This document shows positions 37,549 to 47,200 of a DNA stretch of 64,000 bases, piece after piece. This stretch comes from CAWAMR01 sp963783095 (GTDB lineage: Bacteria; Planctomycetota; Planctomycetia; Gemmatales; Gemmataceae). The stretch's first letter is position 1. Each line of letters starts with the position of its first letter. Where the stretch lies: contig CAWAMR010000002.1 of the NCBI GenBank assembly GCA_963783095.1, positions 1,612,001-1,676,000 on the forward strand. The letters run 5' to 3'. The notes under the pieces are model-generated. The model was not told where the DNA came from. It ran no database searches and saw only the letters and a list, made by a program, of their open reading frames with translations. The position numbers and the translations under genes are program-made.

Positions 37549-37938
37549 ATGTCTCTGTCCTGCAAAGACTTCCGGCGAATCTGCGTACTCGGAACGATCT
37601 TCGTCGTCCTTGAGCCGGGCGCACTGTTTGCGGGCTGGATGGGCTTTCGCAATGATACTAAGGCGAGCATTGTCATTCAAGAAACCTTGATTATCAATGG
37701 GAGAGCGATCGTTGGGAAGCCACAAAAACTAAGCAGCGGTGAAACCGTTCGCGATATTCAATTCAATGTGCTCGGCTTTCGGCAAATCACGATCTACGAT
37801 GCCAAGAATCCCAAGACTCCCATCTACATGGGCAATTTCCCGTGCCCAGGTCTTCGCGAGAACGTGCTGTATTCGCTCAGAATGGACAAGACGGGCAAGA
37901 TCGTCGTTGAAGCGATTAGAACACCTGTCCAAAGGTAG
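37549..37938 (+). CDS. Small exported protein of unknown function
   Basis: 129 residues from ATG 37549. A basic, hydrophobic N-terminus (CKDFRRICVLGTIFVVLEPG, ALFAGW) is a probable signal peptide. The mature part (TKASIVIQETLIINGRAIVG, SSGETVRDIQFNVLGFRQIT, IYDAKNPKTPIYMGNFPCPG) looks like a compact beta-sandwich with repeated hydrophobic alternation. No family recognised. Followed directly by an inverted repeat that overlaps its stop codon. Confidence 0.65.
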   Translation: MSLSCKDFRRICVLGTIFVVLEPGALFAGWMGFRNDTKASIVIQETLIINGRAIVGKPQKLSSGETVRDIQFNVLGFRQITIYDAKNPKTPIYMGNFPCPGLRENVLYSLRMDKTGKIVVEAIRTPVQR

Positions 37939-38012
37939 TGTTCAGTGTTCCCTTTCCCGTCACAATCGCATTTAATTGAACACTGAAAACTGAAAACTGA
38001 ACACTGAACACT
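37937..38012. repeat. Inverted repeat made of ACTGAAC/ACTGAAA heptamers
   Basis: AGTGTTCAGTGTTC (37937-37950) pairs perfectly with GAACACTGAACACT (37999-38012). The right arm is part of a run of heptamer-like units (ACTGAAA, ACTGAAC). Another member of the repeat-built hairpins of this window; it begins at the stop codon of the preceding gene. Confidence 0.75.
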
Positions 38013-38090
38013 TTCTATGATTGCCGCAAGTTGTGGTGTCGGGTAGAGTAAGGCAATTTCCTACCATTGTGTTGCCTCTCCGGATCGATA

Positions 38091-39464
38091 ATGATACCCA
38101 ACCCCCTCCCCGACACCAAACCTACCCGCGTTCGATATACGATGCTGGCGATGCTGTGTGCGCTGGCAATGATTACGTACCTGGATCGCGCCATGTATGG
38201 GAGTGCCAAAGGCGACGTCATGGCTTCCATCGGCCGGAATCCGAACGATTTCCACTATCTGCTGATTGCCTTCCAAATCGCTTACGCTCTGTTTGAAGTG
38301 CCGACCGGCTGGATGGGCGATCGATTTGGGCCGCGTTCAACATTGCTGCGCATTGTGTTGTGGTGGTCGTTTTGCATTGCACTGACAGCCTGTGCGGGAA
38401 TGACGGTCCCGGGACTAAGCACCATGCTGATTGGTTTCACGGTATTGATCGTTATACAGTTCCTCTTTGGCATGGGTGAAGCCGGTGCGTTTCCAAATAT
38501 CGCTCGCGCTTTGTACAACTGGTTCCCGGCCACTCAACGCGGTTCAGCCCAAGGGATGATTTGGCTGTCGGCACGATTCATGGGTGGAATGACGCCTGTA
38601 ATCTGGCTGATTCTGACCGTTTTTCTTGGTCTGAACTGGCGTGAAGCGTTATGGCTATTCGCCGGAACCGCGGGCGTGTGGTGTCTCGTTTTCTATTCAT
38701 GGTTCCGAAACTACCCCGAAGAACACCCCGCCACCAATCAAGCGGAACGGGACTTGATCGATGCGGGCCGAACTCCTCATGCCGCACACGGCAATGTTCC
38801 CTGGCGCAAGATTCTGACTTCCAGAAATCTCTGGTTCATCTGCGGTATGTACATGGTGACCAATTTCTGCTGGTACTTCCTGATGTACTTCTTGCCCGAC
38901 GAGATGAGAACGCGGTTTAAGGATTTGATGACAACAGACAGCGGCAAACTTCAGGTCGCGTTGCTTACCGGCAGCCCGTTGCTCCTGGGCATGGCAGGCT
39001 GCATTGTCGGAGGCATTCTGACCGATCGGTATGTCCGAAAAACGGGAGATCGAAAATGGGGTCGCCGGGTGTGCGGGATGTTCGGCTATGCCATGGCCGG
39101 CACCTGTTATCTGCTCGCGACCCAATTCCTGGGCAACTTCTGGGGCTTCGCTATCTGCTTGGCATTGATGGGTTTTTTCAACGACCTGATCATGGCATCG
39201 GCCTGGGCAACGTGCCAGGATGTCGGCAGGCGCTACGCCGCCATCGTTTCCGGGTGTATGAATATGATCGGCAACCTGGCCGGTGCGCTGACCAATTTAA
39301 CGACCGGGGAGGTGATCAAGCATTACAAAGAGATTCACGAACCGAACACCGGCATTACCATCATGTTTACCACTTACGCGATCGTTTATGGAATCGGCGT
39401 CTTGCTCTGGTTGGGGATCGATGCCAGCAAGCCGATCGTGCCGGAGGATCACGATCATGCGTAG
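38091..39464 (+). CDS. Major facilitator superfamily transporter (anion:cation symporter-like)
   Basis: 457 residues, about 12 helices. ATG 38091 (MIPNPLPDTKPTRVRY) is preferred to an upstream TTG. ITYLDRAMYGSAKGDVMASI and FEVPTGWMGDRFGPRSTLLR (the MFS helix 2-3 signature) place it near the ACS/glucarate-galactonate group; GMGEAGAFPNIARALYNWFP and TQRGSAQGMIWLSARFMGG are typical of that group. The C-half repeats the pattern (GGILTDRYVRKTGDRKWGRR). Substrate probably an organic anion, inferred only from the subgroup. No catabolic neighbours to refine this. Confidence 0.87.
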   Translation: MIPNPLPDTKPTRVRYTMLAMLCALAMITYLDRAMYGSAKGDVMASIGRNPNDFHYLLIAFQIAYALFEVPTGWMGDRFGPRSTLLRIVLWWSFCIALTACAGMTVPGLSTMLIGFTVLIVIQFLFGMGEAGAFPNIARALYNWFPATQRGSAQGMIWLSARFMGGMTPVIWLILTVFLGLNWREALWLFAGTAGVWCLVFYSWFRNYPEEHPATNQAERDLIDAGRTPHAAHGNVPWRKILTSRNLWFICGMYMVTNFCWYFLMYFLPDEMRTRFKDLMTTDSGKLQVALLTGSPLLLGMAGCIVGGILTDRYVRKTGDRKWGRRVCGMFGYAMAGTCYLLATQFLGNFWGFAICLALMGFFNDLIMASAWATCQDVGRRYAAIVSGCMNMIGNLAGALTNLTTGEVIKHYKEIHEPNTGITIMFTTYAIVYGIGVLLWLGIDASKPIVPEDHDHA

Positions 39465-39473
39465 GGTGCGTCG

Positions 39474-40226
39474 TCAGGCCATGACCCACGGCGGTGCTGG
39501 ATTGAGCGTTTCCGGTGCAAGTTTTGGCTGTTCCGGTTCGGGCGGTTCCTCGTAATTGTGCAGCGTGACTCGGCCATCCTGAACCGTCAGGTAGGTGCAG
39601 GGCTTCTCGGTCCAGCAGCCGGAGTTGTAATAGGAGATCGGACCCGATTCTACCGCCACGGCATGATGCGTATGCCCGCAACAGACCGCATCGCAGCCTT
39701 TCCGACGTGCATAATCGATCGACTGGACTTCAATTTTCTGGGTGCATCGCAAAAAGATCTTGCTCTTCTTTTTCGCCTGCCGGGCGATCGTATGCGACTT
39801 ATCGATCTTCTGGAGCAGCCTATAAACCCAGTCGGCGATCGCGGTGATGATCGGGTGATTATCGATAAAGTCGTCGAAACGGTGGCCATGATGGAAAAGG
39901 ATTTTCTTGCCACCGCTTTCGAGGATCATCTTGTCGACCACCTCGACGCCCAGCAGATGAGAGACGACATCCGCAGGTCCATCGTGGTTGCCGTTGATCC
40001 AGATAATCTCAATACGATCGGAAAGCTTGCGCAGGATGGATAACACTTTCCAGTGATTTTTCTTGAGCCTACGAAAATCGATGGAGTCGAACACATCGCC
40101 ATTGAGAATGAGTCGACGGGTAAGCACGGTTTCGGAGTGAATCGATTCCAGAAAATGGGTCAATTGGCGGGCCTGACAGTTTTCGCTTCCGAGATGCACA
40201 TCGGAAATAATGATCGCATCGAACAC
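39474..40226 (-). CDS. Metallophosphoesterase, UDP-2,3-diacylglucosamine hydrolase-like
   Basis: 250 residues. The calcineurin-like metal motifs are complete and in order: IISDVHLGS, LILNGDVFDS, WINGNHDG, LFHHGHRFDDF and CCGHTHHA. The region RRLKKNHWKVLSILRKLSDR and the long helix before ARQAKKKSKIFLR resemble the LpxH-like/UDP-2,3-diacylglucosamine pyrophosphatase group, so a role in lipid A biosynthesis is possible, but the precise substrate cannot be decided. Convergent with the MFS gene, 9 bp between stops. Confidence 0.85.
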   Translation of the reverse strand: MFDAIIISDVHLGSENCQARQLTHFLESIHSETVLTRRLILNGDVFDSIDFRRLKKNHWKVLSILRKLSDRIEIIWINGNHDGPADVVSHLLGVEVVDKMILESGGKKILFHHGHRFDDFIDNHPIITAIADWVYRLLQKIDKSHTIARQAKKKSKIFLRCTQKIEVQSIDYARRKGCDAVCCGHTHHAVAVESGPISYYNSGCWTEKPCTYLTVQDGRVTLHNYEEPPEPEQPKLAPETLNPAPPWVMA

Positions 40227-40449
40227 AAGTAGCCCTCAGAAGGTGAGTGTGAACCCACGGAAGGTTTGATACATTCTTAATGAATGAAGTATAAGAGATC
40301 GATAGAATCATCGGAAAATTCATAAAACTATCACAAGATGGCGGTGGAACATTGGATTTCTGCATTTGCGATCAGCACAATCTGCAGGAACGCGTTTGGC
40401 TTCTGTTGATGGCACGGATCCGATATGTTGATAGGAAGAGGAACGAACC

Positions 40450-41184
40450 ATGCCGCTTCGCGATCACTTTCGCCCGCCAACGTCGACGATCGCGTCGTGG
40501 GAAGAACTCCACGGCGGCTGGCCGATGGTGATTGTCCAACAACTTCGCAAGCAGTTACCGCCCGGCTACGTCTCCGGCCCGCGGGTCCACGCCGGGGCAC
40601 AAGTGGAGATTGATGTCGCAACCTTTGAAAAAGACACGCGCTTACCCGCCTTCGGGGATCCTGATCGCAACGGCGGTGTGGCGACGGCGGTATGGGCACC
40701 GCCCGAACCGAGCATCGCCGTCGAAACCGAACTGCCCGACGACGACGAGTACGAGGTCCGTATCTACGATGCCGAACGCGGACGAACACTCGTGGCCGCC
40801 ATTGAGATCGTCAGCCCGGCCAACAAGGATCGGCCCGAGAAGCGGAACGCCTTCATCGGGAAGTGCGCTGCACTCTTGCGCAACGGCGTGTCGGTCAGCG
40901 TCGTGGATGTGGTGACTTCCCGCCGCTTTAATCTGTACACGGAACTGATGGTATTCCTCGGCCATCCCGACCAAACCCTCGGCCCTGAGCCGCCCGCAGT
41001 CTACGCTGCGTCGTGCCGATGGGTGCGCAAGTTGGATCGGGCTTTCCTCGAAACGTGGTCGCACGTCCTGAACATCGGGCAGCCGTTGCCGATCCTTCCG
41101 CTGTGGCTGACCGACACACTGTACGTGCCGCTCGACCTCGAACGGAGTTACGAGAAGACATGCGAGGATCTGAGCATCCCCTGA
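40450..41184 (+). CDS. DUF4058 family protein
   Basis: 244 residues; ATG 40450 preceded by AGAGGAA. The start MPLRDHFRPPTSTIASWEEL, the central EVRIYDAERGRTLVAAIEIV followed by SPANKDRP..R, and the end PLPILPLWLTDTLYVPLDLE RSYEKTC are the DUF4058 hallmarks. The IEIVSPANK block with invariant acidic residue and lysine is reminiscent of a PD-(D/E)XK-type core, but function is unknown. A deleted relative lies at 51077. Common in planctomycetes and cyanobacteria. Confidence 0.85.
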   Translation: MPLRDHFRPPTSTIASWEELHGGWPMVIVQQLRKQLPPGYVSGPRVHAGAQVEIDVATFEKDTRLPAFGDPDRNGGVATAVWAPPEPSIAVETELPDDDEYEVRIYDAERGRTLVAAIEIVSPANKDRPEKRNAFIGKCAALLRNGVSVSVVDVVTSRRFNLYTELMVFLGHPDQTLGPEPPAVYAASCRWVRKLDRAFLETWSHVLNIGQPLPILPLWLTDTLYVPLDLERSYEKTCEDLSIP

Positions 41185-41260
41185 ACAGTGTGGTCAAAGT
41201 ACCTCGACGAGCATCCGAAAGGTGGTCGTCGAACCAAGGCACGCGTAGTAGCATATCAAC

Positions 41261-41623
41261 ATGGTAACCATCACCGTACTTCCCGACGATCCTCGTACTA
41301 CCTCCCCACCTTTCCGCGCAGTTTCGGGCGACGCTCAGGCCGTTGGCCCGACTGTAGGTCAGGCGATTGATGGGTTGCGTTCAGCGCTCGGCAACTCCGC
41401 TGAGACCACTCTCGTGATCGTTCAGCCGATGAACCCGGACGACCTGTTCACTGCTGCCCAGCGGGATAAGCTTTCAGCGCTCATGGCGGCGTGGCGTGCT
41501 GCCCGCGATGCGGGCGGTGCCCTCCGGCCGTCGGAACAGGCCGAACTCGATGCGCTGGCAGCAGCTGAGGTTCGCGCGGCCGGCGAGCGAGCAGCCCTAC
41601 TGTTGCGCTCGTTCCCATCATGA
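41261..41623 (+). CDS. Hypothetical protein coupled to an HNH nuclease gene
   Basis: 120 residues. MVTITVLPDDPRTTSPPFRA starts an unrecognised N-terminal half containing GPTVGQAIDGLRSALGNSAE followed by TTLVIVQPMNPDDLFT. The C-terminal half (AQRDKLSALMAAWRAARDAG, EQAELDALAAAEVRAAGERA) is helical and probably coiled. The stop overlaps the start of the HNH gene by four bases (ATGA, 41620-41623), so the two are co-translated. Planctomycetes have many such small protein + HNH pairs; role unknown. Confidence 0.7.
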   Translation: MVTITVLPDDPRTTSPPFRAVSGDAQAVGPTVGQAIDGLRSALGNSAETTLVIVQPMNPDDLFTAAQRDKLSALMAAWRAARDAGGALRPSEQAELDALAAAEVRAAGERAALLLRSFPS

Positions 41624-42021
41624 ATCCGTTTTACCCCATTGTGGCTCGCCGTGGCAACCATCGGTGCGAATACTGCCTCGCCCCAGAGGCAATCTTCAAC
41701 CTCGCCTTCGAGGTCGAGCACGTAGTTCCGTCGTCGCGAGGCGGGCTTAGCGACGAATCGAACCTGGCGCTGTGTTGGCGGTCCTGTAACCTGCATAAAT
41801 CCGACCACTTGAATGGGCAAGATGTTGCCACGGGTTCCGAAGTGCCGCTATTCAACCCGCGAACCGAGCGTTGGGCAGAGAACTTCGAAATCGATCTGGA
41901 CCGGGGTGAGGTGGTGGGCCGAACCGAAACCGGCAGGGCGACGGTCGAGCGGTTGCGCATGAACGACCCAATCCAGGTTACGGCCCGGTTACTTTGGATA
42001 TCGCTCCGACTGTTCCCTTAA
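41620..42021 (+). CDS. HNH endonuclease
   Basis: 133 residues. The motif is clear: CEYCLAPEA, then FEVEHVVPSSRGGLSDESNL, then CWRSCNLHKSDH, i.e. the metal-binding Cys pairs plus the catalytic H of EHVVP and the NxxH of CNLHK. The C-terminal half (EVPLFNPRTERWAENFEIDL) is shared by the bacterial group of stand-alone HNH proteins. Predicted nuclease, possibly of a mobile element or defence system. Translationally coupled to the preceding gene. Confidence 0.88.
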   Translation: MNPFYPIVARRGNHRCEYCLAPEAIFNLAFEVEHVVPSSRGGLSDESNLALCWRSCNLHKSDHLNGQDVATGSEVPLFNPRTERWAENFEIDLDRGEVVGRTETGRATVERLRMNDPIQVTARLLWISLRLFP

Positions 42022-42085
42022 TCGCCGGCCGCTTGGAATCGCCAAACGGCGGAACTACAAACGCAACCCTCTTATTTGGCAGACC

Positions 42086-43162
42086 ATGGCAGATGCAACC
42101 GATTCGGACAATTCGTCGCTGCGCTGGATCGAAAGGGCTGGTCCGCTCACGCAAGTAGCCATCTTTCTCGTCATAATGACCACATCCTGGTACATGCTCA
42201 AGGAATTGGCGGTTCTATTACGGCCCCTCTTGTTGGCGATACTGGTTTGCTTTGCCATCATTCCCGTGCGAAAACACCTACCAACCACACAAACCCCAAT
42301 AAGGTTCATCCTTGTCTTGGTCGTGGCCTCGTTGGTAGCGGTGATGCTTCTGAGTTTCTTGATCTACGGCAGCCTGCTGGAGTTCAACGATCAACTCCCT
42401 CACTTGACCCGCCGGGCTCGTGAAGTGACTGTGGAATTGAAGCAATTCTTCGACAAACACGCTCCGGAAATGCGCTCCGTTACGGGAGATTTGACGAAGA
42501 TCGAATCTCAGGGAGAAAGCCAACTTCCGCAAATCGGCTCGAAGTTGCTGGGGATTGCCGCCAATGTTATAACCGAAGCCGTCATCGTTGGGCTTTACGT
42601 CATCTTCCTGCTGATCGAAGGTCATCGGCTGCAACGGCGCGTCGAGAAGGGATTTTCGACGGAACGGGCCAAGGAGATTCTGGAAGTCGTTCATTGCATC
42701 AGTCAAGGGATCGCCCAATATCTGCGGGCCAAGGTAAAGACGAGTCTGATTCTTGCGGTACCGGTGGGCATCATCCTCGGGGCGTTCGGGGTGAAATTCG
42801 CGCTTCCCTGGGCAGTGCTGACCTTCGGCTGCAACTTCATCCCGTATGTGGGCAGCGCGATCGCTTACAGTTTGCCGACCGGTTTCGCATTTCTCGATTT
42901 ACCCTGGGGCTGGCAGCCATTCGCGGTCGCGATAGGTTTGCTCTGCTGTCACATCGGCACGGCGTCATTCGTTGAGCCGCAGATAATTGGCAAGGCGGTG
43001 GGGCTTAGCCCGCTGGTGGTACTCATCTCGCTGACATTCTGGGGATTGTGCTGGGGCATTGTGGGAATGTTTCTGGCGGTGCCATTGACGGTGACGATGG
43101 TAATCATCATGGACAATCTGGAACCGACCCGACCGATAGCGAAGTTGCTCGGCGATGAGTAG
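42086..43162 (+). CDS. AI-2E family (TqsA/PerM-like) membrane transporter
   Basis: 358 residues, about eight helices. Family hallmarks: LLRPLLLAILVCFAIIPVRK near the N-terminus, a periplasmic helical stretch (EFNDQLPHLTRRAREVTVEL), then AVPVGIILGAFGVKFALPWA, VLTFGCNFIPYVGSAIAYSL and the C-terminal VEPQIIGKAVGLSPLVVLIS LTFWG...GMFLAVPLT. Members export AI-2 or act as Na+/H+ antiporters; the substrate is not predictable. ATG 42086. Confidence 0.88.
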   Translation: MADATDSDNSSLRWIERAGPLTQVAIFLVIMTTSWYMLKELAVLLRPLLLAILVCFAIIPVRKHLPTTQTPIRFILVLVVASLVAVMLLSFLIYGSLLEFNDQLPHLTRRAREVTVELKQFFDKHAPEMRSVTGDLTKIESQGESQLPQIGSKLLGIAANVITEAVIVGLYVIFLLIEGHRLQRRVEKGFSTERAKEILEVVHCISQGIAQYLRAKVKTSLILAVPVGIILGAFGVKFALPWAVLTFGCNFIPYVGSAIAYSLPTGFAFLDLPWGWQPFAVAIGLLCCHIGTASFVEPQIIGKAVGLSPLVVLISLTFWGLCWGIVGMFLAVPLTVTMVIIMDNLEPTRPIAKLLGDE

Positions 43163-43247
43163 TTCCGCTCTCGAACTTGGAATCGGTGACCACGAAGAGT
43201 ATGATAAAGCCGATTGTCCACCAAAGTGTTGGTAGGAGATTGCAGCC

Positions 43248-44024
43248 GTGCCAACGAAAATCGACATTGCGCCGAACGAGATCGAGTACCCCGATTCGGA
43301 CGGATTGCCCTTGGCCGAAATCAAAGAACATCTCGTGTGGATTCTCAAGCTCTTCCAGGGTTTGGAAGCACTGTTCCGTCGCGATTCAACCGTTTTCGTC
43401 GGTAGCGATATGTTTTGGTATCCCGTAGAAGGAAGTCCTGGAATCCGAACCGCACCGGACGTGATGGTTGTCTTCGATCGAACGAAAGAGTTGCGCCGAT
43501 CTTACCGACAATGGGAAGAGGGCGGCACTGCCCCGCATGTGATTATCGAATTCCGTTCGCCCGGAAATACCGATGACCACATGGATGAACTCTTCCAGTT
43601 CTACCAGACCTATGGTGTCGAGGAATATTACGTTTACGATTTGTCTCAGCATCTTCTCGAAGGATGGCGACGAATTCGAGGGCGTTTTTCGCGCATTCGC
43701 AAACTCAACAATTACATCAGTCCGCGTCTGGGCGTCCGTTTCGACACTTCGGGCGATGAGTGGGTTATCTATAACCCCGATGGAAGTCATTTTCTCGATA
43801 CCATCCAAAACGCCGATCATTTGGAGGAGATAAGCGAACAACTCGCCGAACAACGCCAGGAGGCTGAACACGAGAGAAAACGGGCGGAACTGGCGAAACG
43901 GCGTGCAGACCAGCAACGTGAGAAAGCCGAAGAAGAAAAGAAACGGGCCGATGATGAGCAAAGAAAACGAGAAGAATTGATCGCCAAGTTGAAAGCGATG
44001 GGTATTGATCCCGATTCGCTTTGA
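43248..44024 (+). CDS. Uma2 family (DUF820) PD-(D/E)XK nuclease-like protein with C-terminal coiled coil
   Basis: 258 residues. GTG start at 43248 with AGGAG at 43234-43238. The Uma2 core shows GIRTAPDVMVVFDRTK and APHVIIEFRSPGNTDDHMDE, carrying the conserved Asp and Glu of the fold, then YGVEEYYVYDLSQHLLEGWR. The last ~70 residues form an extremely charged coiled coil (ERKRAELAKRRADQQREKAE). Uma2 proteins are massively expanded in planctomycetes and cyanobacteria; nuclease activity is predicted by fold only. Confidence 0.87.
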   Translation: MPTKIDIAPNEIEYPDSDGLPLAEIKEHLVWILKLFQGLEALFRRDSTVFVGSDMFWYPVEGSPGIRTAPDVMVVFDRTKELRRSYRQWEEGGTAPHVIIEFRSPGNTDDHMDELFQFYQTYGVEEYYVYDLSQHLLEGWRRIRGRFSRIRKLNNYISPRLGVRFDTSGDEWVIYNPDGSHFLDTIQNADHLEEISEQLAEQRQEAEHERKRAELAKRRADQQREKAEEEKKRADDEQRKREELIAKLKAMGIDPDSL

Positions 44025-44238
44025 AGCCGGGGTCATGGCTTCAAAACTCGGCCAACCAATGCCATGGATTGTTCGCAATTCTCTCGGCAGATCGCGATAA
44101 AACAGCATGTTTGGCAGAGAATTTGCTCCTTTTGCACATTTTTCACCTTGTCTTCTCATCGTATACTCTAATACACTAGTCTCTTATGTCTGACGCTCGC
44201 CCGTCAAACTTCCACATTTCGGAAGAGGATCAAAACGC

Positions 44239-47200
44239 ATGAACGATGGCTTAGCGCTGGTTCGATCGGGGGAACTACTGTACACAGACGACGTGGGACA
44301 CGATGCCTGCGGCATTGGCGGCGTTGCTGCGCGTGATGGTAAACCCTCCTCCGAAGTCGTCAAACGAACCTTGCTGGCCCTCAGGAATGTCGAACATCGC
44401 GGCGGTATCTGCGGTCAAACCGGCGATGGTGCCGGCTTGACCTGCCAGTTGCCGCAGGGCTTTTTCAAGGAAGAAGCGCGCGGCTCAAATTCGATCAGGC
44501 GCGCTATCTCAAACCCGAAGATCGGCTGGCGATCGGTGTCTTCTTCTTCCTCGACAAGGAACCCTCCAAGGTCGAGCAGGCTCGCGCCGTCATCCATGAA
44601 GTTCTTTCCGATGGTCCGGTTCACTGGTTCGGCTGGCGCAGCGTTCCCACGAATAATGATGTGCTTCCCGCACGAGCACTGGCCAATCGGCCCTTGGCTA
44701 TCGATCAGCTCTTACTGCGTGCCGAGGCCGGCGACTCGAAAGTGGAGTCTTGGTTGTATCGCCAACGGCTTGAACTCCGTCAGCGATTTTCTCAACACGG
44801 GTTGCAGGTTTACATTCCTTCGCTCTCCTGCCGTCTGGTGAGTTACAAGGGTCTGCTAACCTCACCCCAGTTCGCCGATTTTTACCCCGATCTGACCCGA
44901 CCCGATTTCGAGTCGGGCATCGCCTATTTCCATCGGCGCTATTCCACCAATACCTACCCGAACTGGACGCTGGCTCAGCCCTTCCGGTTCCTGTGCCACA
45001 ATGGCGAGATCAACACCACTGCGCACCAATCGCAACGCGGTACATGCCTACGCTCGCGCTCTGAATCCGCCTTTGCCCGGCAACCATCTGCTCACCCCCA
45101 AGCAAAGCGATTCCGGCAGTCTGGACGAATGGATTGAACATCTTGTGTTGGAGCGGGACTGGTCCTTGCTTCGAGCAATGCGGCTCTCCATACCGCCGGT
45201 ATGGGATTCGGAGGAAGATTATTGGGGCCGGGATGCCGTCGATCTGTTTACCTATTGCCGCCGAACCTATGGCAGCTTGTCTGCCTGGGATGGTCCTGCC
45301 GGACTGGTGGCATCGGATGGCCGATACCTGGTTGGACAGGTGGATCGGATGGGTTTGCGTCCCGTTCGCTGGTGCAGCGATAAGCGAGGCTGGCTCTATA
45401 TCGGCAGCGAATCGGGCATCTTTGGTCTGGACAATGCAACTATCGTTGCCAGCGGGCAGTTGCAGCCCGGCCAGATGATCGCCATCGACACGGAATCCGG
45501 TGCGCGCTTCGATCACCACCAGATCATGGCCAAGGTGGTCGAGGAAGTTCGCAGCGTGGATTGCGGATCTTATCTCAATATCCACGAGGTCAACCGGGGT
45601 GAGATCATTATTCCGGAAGGATTCGACTTCACCACGCAAACCGATGACTATGTGGGTGCGATGCTCGCGCATCGCAACTGGACCCTGGAACATCTCCTCC
45701 AGGGCGCAGGCTGGGATTTCCAACGAGCAGATTTCGTCAAGGAGATGGCCAAGCTCAAAAAGGAACCACTCTCCTCGATGGGTTATGACCGGGTTCTGAC
45801 GATCTTTTCGGTTTATCACCCGACGCTGTTCAAATATTTACAGCAGACCTTTGCGGAAGTGACCAATCCGCCGATCGATCCTTATCGCGAAGGTGGGGCC
45901 ATGTCGCTTATCACCTATCTCGGTAAACCGCAGGGTTCGATCCGCCCGCGAAAGTTGAAAGCGTTGTGCCACCGGCAGAGGATGAGCACAACTCGATCCC
46001 GGAGACGCAATTACCCGTCCGGCAAATGGAGCTTTCCAGTCCGGTCATCAGCGATACAGTGATCGAGGAAATTCGTCGCAACGAACTGCTCGCCTACACA
46101 TTGGTCGATGCGACATTTCCCATCGAAGGTGGAGCAGAAGCGCTCCGGGCGAGTCTATACCGCATTCGCTCTCAGGCGGAGCAAGCCGTTCATGCCGGGA
46201 TGCGCGTCATTTGCATCAGCGATAAGGAAGCGTGCAACCGCGGCATCGTGCCGATTCCTTCGCTTCTGGCGCTCGGGGCCGTGCATACCTACCTGTGCCA
46301 GCAGGGCTTGCGCGATCGTTGCTCGCTGATCGTTCAGGCCGGCGGATGTTCAGGAAGGCCACGATATTTGCTGTCTGGTCGCGCTTTGGGGCCGACGCGG
46401 TCCACCCCTATCTGATGCTGCGGCATCATCAAGAATGGGTTGACCTTCAAGGAACGCGACACCAAGCAGGAAATCTCCCTGTCGACCCACGAGTGTCTCG
46501 AAAACCTGTTCGCCGCCCTGGAAGACTCGATCAAGAAGGTGATCGCCAAGATGGGCATCACCACCATCGAAGGCTATCGCGGGGCGCAATTGTTCGAAGC
46601 GGTCGGCTTCGGGCCGGAACTGATGGAGTTCCTTGGCGATTTCCCGTCGCGCATCGGCGGGATTCGGTCTGCGAAGACCTGGTGGAAGATGCGGCCTGGC
46701 GCGTCGCAGCAGGCCGAGAAGATGACCGTGCTGGGACGCAACCGCGACTACATGGCCTTCAACGCCAAGGTTCGCATGGCGCTGCGCGACGCGGTGAAGG
46801 AAGCACACCCTGATCCGGAAGAAAGCGGCGGCGAAATGGCTTACGCCGCTCCACCCAAAGAGGTCGACGAGGAAGCGCCTCACCGCGTTGCGGAAAAGTG
46901 GGTGAAGTTCACGGACATGGTCAACACACGGCCGCCAACGGTCCTGCGCGACTTATTCAACGTCAAGTTTGCCGCAAAGCCGACACCGATCGAGGATGTC
47001 CAGCCCTGCGCTCGACATTGTGCGTCAATCATTTCCGCGGCGCGGCCATGAGTCACGGCGCGTTGACCGGGCAAGTCGCATCAGACGATTGCCGCGGCGT
47101 TCAACGAGCTGGGCGGCTTCAGCAACAGCGGTGAAGGCGGCGAAGCGCGCTTCCGCAACGATATTCCCGAGCGCGCCTGGGGGCCGTTCTGGGAGAAGGT

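Noticed and set aside
44132..44167. TTGCAC ... TATACT as a gltB promoter
   Set aside because: The spacing is 24 bp, too long for a sigma-70 promoter.
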